Source of the DNA: Eretmocerus hayati | Taxonomy: Eukaryota > Arthropoda > Insecta > Hymenoptera > Aphelinidae | NCBI GenBank assembly: GCA_029851415.1 | Contig: CM056742.1 | Coordinates: 150,603,121-150,667,120 of the forward strand | Length of the DNA stretch: 64,000 nt | Direction of reading: 5' to 3' | Shown: one piece after another, positions 49,701 through 59,200 of the stretch | Layout: the number at the start of each line of letters is the position of its first letter | Numbering within the stretch: the stretch's first letter is position 1 | The notes under the pieces: generated by a model | What the model saw: only the letters and a program-made list of their open reading frames with translations | What the model was told of the DNA's origin: nothing | The model's database searches: none | Made by a program: the position numbers and the translations under genes

Positions 49701-50474
49701 CCAAATCGCAAGCAGATTTGATAAAAGTGCGAATAACTTTCAGCGTGTACGGTGCACGGTGACTGCATCGCCTCAAGTAAATCGTATGAACCCTGAACCA
49801 AGTTCACCATGTCAGACTGCGATACAACCCGGGTATCAATAAAATTACCATCCTCCTTTTTGTAATTTTCAGGAGTCAGTTTGTCTCATTCTTCAAAATA
49901 AGTCTCTCCATATAGAAGTCAGGAATTTATCTTTTATATCCCGAGTGCCCGGCTTTTGGTTCCACTCCGGCTTGCCTCCATGGGCACGGGGCAAGGATAC
50001 GCCCTGCCAGCGCGTCGGTTTGGAAGACGGCCATTGCCAAGTCATGGACGGCTTGGCAAAGGCCCGCTCCTCCTCCCCGAACCAAATTTCGGGCTCGGCT
50101 TCCAGCACAAGTCCGAACTCACCCCTCGGTGGGGATTTAGGACTCTTATAGACTTCCTTGGAGCCCAGGGTGCCCCTCGAGTTGCTGGATGAGTCGACCC
50201 AGGCTCACATTGTTATCGTCCAAAGAAGGCGACATAGAAGTCAGGATAATCAGTGACACAGCAATCGTCAGCGACTGCGTTCAGTTCAGACTGAAGTCAA
50301 GGATCAAACAGAATGTGTAACACTCACCGCTAACCGTGAGTGAGGCCGGCTCGCTCTTTCTAGTCTCGCCAGTAAGCGAGTGCCTTGTGAGGCATGAGTA
50401 CGTAGCCCTGCCGTCGTCCTGCTTCACAGACTTGATGTGCAGGTCACCCTGGGATGTCACCACGAATCTACCGG
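25537..50474 (-). CDS. Dscam: Dscam-family cell adhesion molecule, 28 exons, N terminus not in view
   Basis: This is a paralogue of insect Dscam, a homophilic Ig-superfamily receptor in neurite self-recognition and synaptic targeting at the plasma membrane. Hand-spliced exons join to 5,396 nt with continuous phase (1,797 aa seen). They give Ig2(second half)-Ig9, FN1-4, Ig10, FN5-6, one transmembrane helix and a ~290-aa tail, the fixed architecture of the family. Every Ig domain seen whole has its Cys pair and Trp (e.g. [13 protein letters not shown] in Ig4). Only single copies of the Ig3a, Ig7 and TM exons were found, so this is not the hypervariable Dscam1; a Dscam2/3/4 type is likely. Ig1, the first half of Ig2 and the start were not found upstream to 64 kb. 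Exon coordinates are given in the following four entries. Confidence 0.92.
27184..27984. mobile_element. Tc1-type palindromic MITE, copy 2 (801 bp)
   Basis: The ends CAGTACCGTTCAAAAATTCT and AACTTTTGAACGGTACTG are flanked by TA. Nearly the whole element is an inverted repeat. For example GACTTGCAACAGCGATAAGT near 27228 pairs with ACTTATCGCTGTTGTAAGTC near 27920. GAGACACCTGCAGTTTTAAT near 27405 pairs with ATCAAAACTGCAGATGTCTC near 27742. The only unpaired part is a short centre near 27590. It lies in a Dscam intron, so pre-mRNA would carry a ~400-bp-arm hairpin. Confidence 0.8.
28972..29419 (-). CDS. Dscam: Dscam exon: FN6 and transmembrane helix
   Basis: One 448-nt exon carries all of FN6 ([19 protein letters not shown], then [17 protein letters not shown]), an acidic juxtamembrane stalk ([10 protein letters not shown]) and the membrane helix [20 protein letters not shown], followed by basic stop-transfer residues LKKNGR. 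Only one such exon is visible, so there is no choice of transmembrane segment as in Dscam1. Confidence 0.92.
29769..34740 (-). CDS. Dscam: Dscam exons for FN1-FN4, Ig10 and FN5
   Basis: Exons, 5' to 3': 34740-34510 and 33735-33580 (FN1), 32232-32162 (71 nt) and 32082-31839 (FN2), 31707-31561 and 31486-31325 (FN3), 31096-30880 and 30684-30587 (FN4), 30512-30333 (Ig10 first half), 30260-30072 (Ig10 end plus FN5 start), 29954-29769 (FN5). FN hallmarks are clear: [13 protein letters not shown] and [15 protein letters not shown] in FN4, YKFRIFAIN in FN1. Phase-1 junctions dominate, as usual for shuffled extracellular domains. The 34510 donor is GTTTGT, which is weak. The intron between 33580 and 32232 holds a 1.2-kb MITE. 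Confidence 0.9.
32335..33524. mobile_element. MITE, ~1.19 kb, in Dscam intron
   Basis: The left end TAGGAGAGAGTGGGGCAAAA and the right end TTTGCCCCACTATCCCCTA are inverted repeats. Subterminal GGGGGCA and AAATTTG blocks occur in both arms (e.g. TTTTGGGGGCAAATTTGGAC near 32551 and CCAATTTTGCCCCCATC near 33485). There is no transposase. It lies between the FN1 and FN2 exons of Dscam. Confidence 0.65.
34855..50474 (-). CDS. Dscam: Dscam exons for Ig2(half) to Ig9
   Basis: Exons, 5' to 3': 50474-50328 (Ig2 second half, [16 protein letters not shown]), 46997-46857 (Ig3 first half, [16 protein letters not shown]), 42329-42139 (Ig3 second half, [20 protein letters not shown]), 40244-40004 (Ig4), 39260-39107 and 38865-38714 (Ig5), 38278-38006 (Ig6), 37834-37689 (Ig7 first half), 36298-35863 (Ig7 second half plus Ig8), 35148-34855 (Ig9). 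The introns on each side of Ig3a are the largest seen (3.3 and 4.5 kb). All donors are GT; 42139 uses GTCCGT, a weaker donor. Confidence 0.9.
36630..36815. repeat. Tigger-type element remnant in Dscam intron
   Basis: The segment has TCGTCGGGGTTACGTTTC, ACCGCGAATACGGAG and TTTCGCGAATACCG, resembling the subterminal region of the Tigger-type element at 43057 (GCGGGGGTTACGTTTGG). Its outer ends are not clear. Confidence 0.4.
36816..37688. other. Dscam Ig7 intron, no second Ig7 exon seen
   Basis: This is the remainder of the intron between the two Ig7 exons. I looked for an alternative exon, as in Drosophila Dscam2, and found no Cys/Trp Ig pattern with splice sites. Confidence 0.35.
41245..41844 (+). 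CDS. Long antisense ORF in Dscam intron, hypothetical
   Basis: The frame is open for 199 codons, but the first ATG is at 41485, leaving 119 residues. No signal peptide, domain or low-complexity bias is evident. It lies opposite to Dscam, between the Ig4 and Ig3b exons. An ORF this long is unusual in AT-rich DNA but possible by chance. Just upstream (41185-41201) is an impure C tract. Confidence 0.2.
   Translation: MSVSLEIFFAKAPSVIIVYTSVRFLSFSHVTIIVPHFITQPASEKSQGHEILPTINSTENNTDLNLACKHFVTIEPYQESMDDSNSHKIKQLIHTKIKIAPDKIIVPCMFGETSLFPSQLVINQKQSCDALYRNLMQRHHATRCPRKFFEKISILMTTSKAISPGLYSLWVASLRRFAYPQTIFILTQSSEDISQSIKA
42965..44665. repeat. Older inverted-repeat element interrupted by the Tigger-type insertion
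   Basis: GACAGAGCGACATCG followed by a GCAAATTTTGCGGTAAAATT block occurs on the plus strand at 44587-44632 and inverted at 42985-43052, i.e. on both sides of the Tigger-type element. Next to it, 44449-44584 is a palindrome in itself: TTTGCCGCA, GCGGTTTGC and GTCGTGGTTTTACG on the left are mirrored by CGACAAACCACGACGGCAAA and TGCGGCAAATTTTACAAGT on the right. A palindromic MITE split by a later insertion explains this best. The limits are approximate. Confidence 0.5.
43057..44446 (-). mobile_element. Tigger/pogo-type transposon with internally deleted transposase
   Basis: The left end CAGGAGTCCATCGTTATCCG and the right end GGATAACGAGGGACTCCTG are flanked by TA (43055-43056 and 44447-44448). 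On the minus strand, codons from 43890 encode [20 protein letters not shown] followed by [14 protein letters not shown] and [15 protein letters not shown], the CENP-B/Tigger N-terminal helix-turn-helix. Another frame (from about 43620 to 43319) encodes the C terminus: [20 protein letters not shown], then [19 protein letters not shown]. The DDE catalytic core is missing and the frame is broken between them, so it cannot encode an active transposase. Confidence 0.75.
44666..46856. other. Dscam intron, remaining part
   Basis: No exon found. 45480-45900 is somewhat GC-richer and holds a 72-codon minus-strand ORF (45829-45611) with no recognisable homology. Confidence 0.3.
46998..49427. other. Dscam intron upstream of the Ig3a exon
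   Basis: I searched for extra Ig3a-like exons (C...W with flanking AG/GT) and saw none. The rest is AT-rich DNA with short ORFs. Confidence 0.35.
49428..49772. mobile_element. TTAA-type MITE family, copy 3 (345 bp)
   Basis: The left end GGCAACGCGGTCACCGTGCC is preceded by TTAA (49424-49427). The right end reads, in reverse complement, GGCGATGCAGTCACCGTGCA and is followed by TCAA, a decayed TTAA. The interior has GTTATTCCCACTTTTCTCCA and repeated GTCTTCTCGTC blocks in both orientations. It lies in the Dscam intron between Ig3a and Ig2b. Confidence 0.7.
49912..50246 (-). other. GC-rich, coding-like island between 13-bp direct repeats
   Basis: ATAGAAGTCAGGA occurs at 49912-49924 and again at 50234-50246. 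The DNA between is much GC-richer than its surroundings. On the minus strand two overlapping frames read [20 protein letters not shown] (from 50232) and [20 protein letters not shown]. These look protein-like, but I do not recognise them. It may be a retrotransposon or processed-gene fragment inserted in the Dscam intron. Confidence 0.35.
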
Positions 50475-53299
50475 CTGTGCAAACAAACAGAATCAGATCA
50501 GCCATGAAAGCTCGGCCATCCAAACCTTGCCAGAGTATCTCTCGTATAGATGTGTGTCTACTGTATGTGTGTGTGTGTGTATACACACGGCCTCCACAAG
50601 TCGAGCGCTGCATGCATGGGCTTACGTACGCCAACATCGATTCGGTCGACAAGCCAGACCAGAACGTTGGCTTTGGGCTTCGATTGACGGCTGACCTCGT
50701 ATACGTGCTTGGAGAGTATAGAGATGGGTAGAAATGGGTGGATGGGCGGATAGACGCCTCGTTCTGATGCATCATGCGCATAACAATGAGTCTGCTGTCT
50801 GGAGGCTTGGTTCGTGCACGATTCGTCGTGTGGATCAATTATTAATTCGGTTTTAGTGGATTCGAATTGCAAGATGGGGTGGAGGGGGGAGGAGGATGGA
50901 CAAGTTCTTAGTTTTAACCGTCTATGTTGGTCAAAGATTGAGGGAGTTTAAGGGAAAAGTAAAGAGATAGTAATCATCAGAAGTGCATGATACTCCTTTT
51001 CATATTTGAGACGCTTTGATTGAAATGGGATCACGTGTGAACATCTGTCAGAAGGAACACAGAATTTTAAACTAGAATTAACATAGAATTTTTCATAAAC
51101 AGTTCCCCTACATCATCTTGAAGAGTTTCTGCTTACAAATTGGCGTATTGGGGTCCCAGCTAATCAATTCCACACAGAAATTTATGTCAAAGTGTTGGAT
51201 AATTTTTTACAGAAGTTCTAGCGATCTTTGATGACGATGTTGAGATAACTCTGGTTTGACGATTCCAAACAAGGTCAAAATGGACGAATCAAAGATGTTT
51301 TCGTTCAATAATAGATACAATGGCTTAAATCCGACTTATACCTCTACTGAACAATATTTTTACTCAATTCATTTAGAGGGGAAAAACAACATTCTTGTAA
51401 CACCTACAGGTTCTGCCCTAACATTTCCCATTCGACTCTTTCCAAACGTTATATTCATCCTCTTTCACGATGAAAACTGAGCTAGATCCCACCCTCACAT
51501 TCAAAACTGGAAACGCATTAGTTTCGCAATAATTTCCTCAAAACCATGTCCCTCCGCTCATTAAATCAGACGCACGTCATTAACCGAAAGCAGACGCAGA
51601 TCTCTAGTGCTATATAACATACTATACTACCGGAAATGCCAATATATGTCCTCACTTGAGCTATATCTATATCCAACTCATGCATCCACCTCCCGAGAGA
51701 TGCATACTAGCAACATAACCCTACGTCGACGAGTCCTAACCCAAGCGGTGTGGCTGAGCTTCGCATCGACGCTCATCTCTCTCGTACTATACGAGCCGTA
51801 TAATTTACGGGCTGGTGGGCATGCATGAGTGTCGCGAAGCAACGATCTTCATTTGAACGAGCCGCGAGCCATGTAATAATTTGTGTACTTACTGTTGAGA
51901 GATACATTTCAGATCATGTGCAATTGACATGCCGAATTTTGATACGAGTATTTTTTTAGTAGGGAACTGAAGTGAGCAAGAAAAAGCCACGATGAACGAG
52001 ATTTTGAGAGAATGGCTTGGGGCGTATATTTCTAGAGCTTGGTTCATTTGTTTTGGGTTTATCACTTACCTAGGGAGAGCATTTTATTGTTCTTTGTCCA
52101 GCGCGCAAGAGGGCCCTTTCGTATCTGATTTTTATGATGAGGGCTTAGTGAGTGAGTGAATTTGTTCTTGGGAATTGCGAAGAGTCACCCTAACTACTAT
52201 TTGAGATTTGGAGAGGGTGGCAAGTATCTCTCAATACTATCTGGTTTATAATCTGGAATATATTTTAGATATTCTGTTTTCTGTCTTGAACATTTCAAGG
52301 TGAGAACTTTAATTCCATTGATCCCTCTACTGCTGAGGAATTATATTCCAACGCGATAATTCAAGGGTGATGGATTGTTCTCCAAAATTTCAAACTCTTG
52401 TCGGACTTTCAGAGTACTTGGAAAAACAATGTAGTGAACTGTGCTGGATTAGTACAGTAGCTCTATCAATTTGATATGGTCGTTCGTAAAGCAAGACTGA
52501 TGTCTCCATCAAATCATCGTAAAACAAATTCAAGATCTTTGGGGACATCTCCCGTGAAAGCAGGATATAACAAAAGTTAGAACAATGCGTGGGTCTTCAA
52601 CGTTCCAACTAGTGAACAGTTAATCATTTAATGGGAAAGGTATTTTTTCACTCCTTTGTTCATCGGATACCAGAAATAAGGTTATGTATCTAGAAGTTCT
52701 ATATTTGGATGATTATATTTGTTTCATATTAAACGAAGCCCGTGATTGCAAATGAAGATGCTGTCTCTATGATTATAAAATTATTCATTACCGGGGATCC
52801 ATTTTTCTCATTCTTCTTCAGTTCTTTACTCCTTGCTTCCACTTGGAAAAAATTACAGCAAGAATAGTTCTCTATTCTGTTGGCTGCGATATAATTTAAA
52901 TCTCGAACTCACGTAGAAACTTCTGGTGGAATGTGTTGGGAATCCTCACAACATGCCATTCAGCCCAACTATCCATTATGGGAGTTACTCACAACTCATG
53001 AAACTATCAATCCTCTACAATATTTGTCATTGAAACAAGTTGACATGGTGTGCCATGCGCGAGTGTGATAATGCTGTTGTACTTCTTGAGCTAATGCAAG
53101 GGCAAAATATTATTATGGCTCTCTCGAATAAGTTTTTTGCCAACAACTTATACTCATTTAGAATGAAATCCAAAGACGAGTTTTTGATTCAAAATTTTGG
53201 GAAGGATTACACTTTCTTGTTCCAGTGCTCTGATGAAGTTTGGAATAATTTGCATAGGAATTCTAAAAAATTAGGATTCCTTCGGTGTATTTCGGAAAT
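50475..53299. other. Upstream of the last visible Dscam exon
   Basis: Either Dscam intron or intergenic. It holds a (TG)n run near 50566-50582. I looked for Ig1 and the first half of Ig2 and found no Ig pattern. No other gene is supported. Confidence 0.35.
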
Positions 53300-53309
53300 T
53301 TTATTTATT
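53300..53309 (-). terminator. Candidate poly(A) signals for IR gene B
   Basis: Two overlapping AATAAA motifs on the minus strand, about 46-50 bases past the gene B stop codon. Confidence 0.45.
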
Positions 53310-53354
53310 TCTTACTATTATAAATCTTTATCTACGGATATAATAACCTATTAC

Positions 53355-55466
53355 TCAGGAAGTATCATTCATTATCCCAGATGATGATGTTGCAGAGCGA
53401 CGATAGTGAATTTTCTCGGCTCCCAACAGAACTGTTGATAGGAACAGACCAATTGAATAAACAACGCAAGGTAGATAAACTTTTTCAAAATTGATGGGTT
53501 CGTAAGGTCGGAGTTCAACTCTGGCGATATTTTGGTTGTACCAACGGATTCGCAAGTATCTCATCACTCCAGTCTCGTACAACTTGATGACGCTAGAAGA
53601 TGGAGAACATTTTCACGATAGTTAATTGTTCATAAATTATGGTTGTACAAATTTACAATACCGAGAGTCAGGAAGAGTTCGATAATATCTTTCATAAGCA
53701 TATACCCATGGATCAAAGACTCGATCAAAGAGATCAAAGTCATCTAGTACCTATATAACCTCAATATCAATATATCTCACCCATAGTTGAGGGCTTCTAA
53801 ACCAGGGAAGTTCTTTGAGATCCCTCCAACATCTGAGATCTTGGAATATATTTCTCCAATGGGATCTAGTGTACAGCTAATCTCATCACTGATCTTTATC
53901 GCGCAGTCTTGGAATACTGCACTCCTGTACTCTTTTGAGCAAGCTGCTATCCACATTAACTGATAAGTCTCAAAGATTTTAACTCTGTCTGATTTGACTA
54001 TGTCGTCTGTAAGAGGTTCACTTCTTTCCTATTGACAAATTACAGATATCTCGTCAAAATTCATCACGATTGATAAATTAATTGCAAAAGATTTCAAAAA
54101 AAGTATCATGCGGTATAAGAATCCATAAAATTTTGAGAACTATCCGTCGTCAATTGTTTACGGTATATCATCATTCTATCAATGTTCACATTCCAAACGG
54201 AAAAAACCATCGAATTCTATCGGACGATTCATGATTGTTGTACTCACCGCTAAAGCATGGTTGATGTCAGAATCATTCAATACAAGAATCTTATAATCTG
54301 TATGGTGGAGAAGGTTATAAAGGTTCCCAAATGGAGGAACTAGAGGTGTCTTTGTCATAAAGATGTATATGAAAGATGAGAAAAATGTGATGAGAAACCA
54401 CGAAAACAAAGTAGCAACTAGTGAAACGATGCTGTTATTTCCTTCGATCTCGTAGAATTCACAACCTAGAAGAATTTTCGCAAAATGAAGCTGGTAATTC
54501 ATCTTAAGGAGGTTGATTTATGTAAAAAAAATCAATAGAACACATTTACCTTGATTGAACAAAACTCCGAGACAATAGAAAATATGATCCAGCACTGAAT
54601 TCTTCATAAGACTTGATTTCATATCAGAGACACTCTGTACTAAGAAACTCCAACTTGACAGAATGAAATAAAATACCACTATCATAGCCCAAACATCAGG
54701 CTCAAAAATGTCCAACATCCAAGTGGTTTTGAATCGATAGTCAGGTTTCATGAAGAATCGGTTACTGCAATTATGTTCAAACAACTTAGTGTGTTTGAGT
54801 GCGATGATTCTATTAATTCATTATTACCCGTATGCATTCAAAGCAAAAGTAATATCGTGTGAGTCGAAAGCTTCTCGATCCGAATATCCAAGTGGTATAA
54901 TTAGAGCATCTACTTCCAAATGTAACATCATATCTGTCATATTTTTTGGATGCCTCAGCGAAAAATACGTATCGTAGGTGCAGTTATGTACCACCATTCT
55001 AGAATGAATTGATATTTCACTGCTTGATTTTCACGTATAAATAATCGGTAATAATAGAGGACCCTCGTGTGCTTACGTAAAATTAAGTAGCTCAGCAAGT
55101 ATTATCCAAAGTTCACCGCCATATCCAGATACCGTCTGACCATCTTCCAGCAGCTCCCATTCGTCCTCAAACTTTGCGAATAAAAAATTTTATTTCTTTC
55201 AACTTTGTTATACTCAATTTATTTAGTAAGATTTTGCATACCCCACAACTGATGAGATGAAGTTTTTCCCCATTGAAGTTCCATCTGTCACCAGTTTCAT
55301 TGACGTACTCATCCTCATTAGGAGCATTTCCCGGAGAATTTTTTCTCAAATTTGCGGGAACAATATGATTCTGCATGTCATTTAGTCGAAAAACCTTTGC
55401 TCCAAGACATTCAATTACGTTTATCAAGATCATGAAACTTCGATATCTCATTACTCTGCTTAACAA
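53355..55466 (-). CDS. Ionotropic receptor (IR) gene B, 7 exons, ~469 aa
   Basis: Exons: 55466-55242, 55171-55077, 54998-54828, 54764-54550, 54465-54248, 54028-53781, 53592-53355; sum 1,410 nt. It is a divergent insect IR channel subunit. The N terminus is MLSRVMRYRSFMILINVIEC; the Met at 55451 (MRYRSF) may be the true start, giving a cleaner signal peptide. S1: SGYGGELWIILAELLNF and HNCTYDTYFSLRHP. M1: WAMIVVFYFILSSWSFL. Pore: LDHIFYCLGVLFNQG. M3: SWFLITFFSSFIYIF. S2: LLHHTDYKILVLNDSD and DVGGISKNFPG. M4: VYLPCVVYSIGLFLSTVLL. In exon 6 the acceptor at 54029 (AATAG|GAAAG) is chosen because the closer CAG would give an in-frame TAG. The introns are short throughout. Confidence 0.86.
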
Positions 55467-56263
55467 TGTTGTGGGATCGAAATCTGTAGAAACTTTGTTA
55501 TTTGCACGATGGAAGCGACTATTTCAATGTCTGATTCAAAATCTTATTTTGAGAAGTTGAAAAGTGTATCCATGGAAAATTTATTGCTGAAGCCCAAGGC
55601 ACACAATCTGTCTCTTACCATGGAATGATATAGATTGAGATTAGCGCTTAAGACATTTCTATAAATTTCTTTTATTAGTCCGCTCTAGCAAGATTTTTTG
55701 AAAAATGATAAAACTTGTTTGATTCCAAAACCCATGCGAGATCTGTTCTTACCAACTTAAACATGTATGCGGATCACAACTGAATTTTTTTTTCATTGTA
55801 AACTATCTTCCAGTACTTTTTGAGATTACAAAAATTTACTCTCATTACCTTTGTCCATATCATCCGTGATATCAGAACTGGATGAGCGGATTTCTGCAGG
55901 GAATGTTTGTTTCATAATTATAAAGTTTGATGTAGTATTTGAATTCTACCTTGACTATCGTAATTAGAAAATTTTTTTCGTGACACTATGTTATCAGATC
56001 AAAAACATTAGTTTTGAAATTAAATCATGTGATTCGAGGATAATTTGGATTAATACAAATTGGCTAATTATCATGCTTCAGCTTCGTTCTCGTGAACTTG
56101 TGTGTACGCATGGCTATACAATCAAACATCATAATCTCTTGAATCAATCTTGGTACTCAGTCCAAGGTGAATATTGAAGATAATTTACGCACTTATCTGC
56201 TTGGCAAATCGTTCATGGAGAAGCAGAGGCCCAGAAGGAATTTTGATTGTGCTGGTCGTACTA

Positions 56264-59200
56264 TCATTTGTAACATATTGCAGTGTACCAAAAGAATGTC
56301 CTTTCAATTATCAAAATGGCTATGGATATACAGGAACCAGAAATAAACACGATTGAAGGCAAAAGTATTTCTTCAACAGTTATTGGTGTGAATGGTCGAG
56401 GAGGAATCGTTTCTTGGTGGTCGATTTGATACCAGTGGTTTTGCAAGTATTTGAGCACACCAATCTCGTGTAACTTGATCACACTGGAATGAAATGCGTC
56501 AGTTCTGTATGAAGGACTGCCAAAAAATGTATGCCATATGTATGGACTATGGACTTAGAAATTTTGGTGAAAAATAGCTCCCATCATTGGAATGGAGTAC
56601 TGAGTTTTGATCTCCAAGGAGGAATCTCACCCGTAATTGATTACTTGAGTATGACGGAACCCTTTTGAAATTCCTCCGACGTCCATATTTCTGGAATAGA
56701 GTCTTCCAACCGGTCGGAGTTGACAAGTCAAGTCACTATCCATTTTCATTGTATTGTACTGAAAAACAGCTTTTCTACCATCATTAGAGCAAGCAGCATC
56801 CCACATTGGTCTATACTCATTGAAGTACTCAATCCTTTTTGAATCCAGAATTTGAGTCATAACTGAATCATTGCTTTCCTGTAAGTATTGCCTCCGAGAT
56901 TACCTCATTACATTGTTTTATTTGGGTACATTTCTGTGAGTCGGAAGGGGAATTTTGGATTGTCTTAATTCCTAATGCACCTTGTACGAGCAATCCTATA
57001 TCTCTATCATGCATTCAATGCTAGAGCAAATATCAGATTCTGATGAAATCAAAGTTGTTGAAATCAATGTTTGTCTTCCGAAAAATTGGTCACACTCATC
57101 AACAGGAGATAAATGAGCCATATACCCCTCCGAGAATTTCGTAGTTTCTCTAATCTAATGGCACCCCATTCTTGTCTACTTCATTTTTAGGTCTTAAGCT
57201 TGTTGCAATCAAGTTATGGGATAGTAAGTGAGGTGTCTGTTTTGGTGCGGAGTTCAATACATCCATTGACACGAAAAATCAGAGCATCAAGGGCGGACCA
57301 TACACATCACTGCGTTTCGTGAATTTGATCTTTATCATGTAGAACATTGCGATAGGCTAAACTTAGCTTGATAGTTTAGATAGGCCATGAAATCAAATCT
57401 CTTTTTTGCGCTAATCAAAAACTGGGAATTCTGGAAACCTGCTTGATCTGCCGGGGTATCAGAGCAGATCATCGCAGATCATCGTTTGAGAGCAATGGTA
57501 TTCCACGCATACTTACTACAAATAATAGCGGTGTATCAGATTCTTTCATTATCAAGATTTTGTAATCGGTGTCATAAAAAAGTCCCTCAAGATTTTGAAA
57601 AGGAGGGATTAAATTCGATTCCGTCAAAACCACGTAAATCTGCATTGAGAAACTGGTTACCAGTAACCACAAGAAGAGACTTGAGCAAATTGAGAATATC
57701 TTGTGCTCTTTTTTCGTAGCGAAAAATTCGTCCCCTGAAAAAATTACATTGTTGATAGACACAAGTCGTCTTTGGCACTTCTGAGTTAGCGAATTAATTT
57801 ACTAATAAAAGCTACCTATGGAAAATTATGAGGAAGTGACTTTATACCTTGATTACAAAGGGCTCCAAAGCAGTAGAAAAAATGATCTGCTATCCAATAA
57901 TTTTTTTGATGTGGTTGAGCCTCTCTGGTTACGAACTGAACAATCAGACTCAAGGTGCTTATGAGGAAATAGAATAACAGTATGAGGTACCAAAAGTTTT
58001 TTGAGAACGTATCCAACATCCATGTCCTTTTGAAACGATAGTCAGGTCCTATGAATAGTCTGTTCCTGCAAATCAATTGTGAGTCAAGATATGATGTATT
58101 ACAGGAATCCCTTGTAATCCGCGGATCGTTGGTTTGCACCAATCCCTTAATATACGCGGGACGAATTTTGATATCCGCGGGTTGATGGCCTTTGCTTGTC
58201 CAAAAATATCCTCATTTTCATACAACCTTGCTCGTTGTGAATATTCTGTGATCACATCGAATACGATCTGTATTTCAACCGTGAGGCTAGTAGGGATTTC
58301 TACCGTATCAAGCCTGAATTTCCTTCTGCTGGAACCAATTTACACCAGGAAGCGATCGAGAAACTTGCCAGTGAATCATGAGGAGGAAGTCTATGTGATG
58401 ATGAGCCCGGTGAGCAGCCGTCTGGCTTAAAATTGATTGCTGAGATCATAGACCTTGAAATTTGGCGATGACTCTATGACCTTGCAATGACACGAAGGCT
58501 TACAAGGGGGGATCACGAGGTCCGAGTCGCCAATCACCCCCAAAATTTTTTTACAGTTTCGTGCCACCTAGAATATGAAGAACCCAGAGTAACTCCGTCC
58601 AATGGGCTTCCTGTTCAGAGGTATGGTCAAAAACGTTAGCCTGATCAGTATATCTATGAATATCATTTTTCAACATGGGCCCATATGAGCAATGCTAATC
58701 TCAGTGGCTGTACCTCTGGATAGGAGGATCATTTGACGGAGTTACACTGGATTCTTCATATTCTAGGTAGTTGAAAACTGTAAAAAAATTTTGGAGGTGA
58801 TTGACAATCCAAACACTGTGGTCCCCCCTTGTTAGTGTTATGATTTTGAGTCAAAACTTTAGGCCATGCAGAGATATTTTCAGGTGAGCAACGCGGTCGA
58901 AGATGACTGATGTTTTTGAGACTTTAACCACTTGTCCCTGCAGGTTTAGCAAGTTTCATCATTCATTCGATGATTTTATGGATTGATAATTGTAGGTACA
59001 ATTTAGCAGAACGCTTTCATGAACAGTATTGTACTCAATTCAGGCATTGATAAATCACTATCTTCATGATACGTAAAGTCAGTGGAACGTAGCTCTCCCC
59101 CCCCCCCCATTCTTGTAAGACCCAGGTCTTATTATCCGCGGTTTTTTCATTTGCCGTGTTTCTCTGGAACCGAACCCCCACGGATAATACAAGGGATTTT

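Noticed and set aside
50558..50872. Minus-strand ORF upstream of the Ig2b exon, considered as Ig2a
   Set aside because: No Ig Cys/Trp pattern, no matching donor, and it contains the (TG)n run.
53040..53384. 115-codon plus-strand ORF overlapping the end of IR gene B
   Set aside because: No domain, starts at a non-ATG codon, and overlaps a real exon on the other strand.
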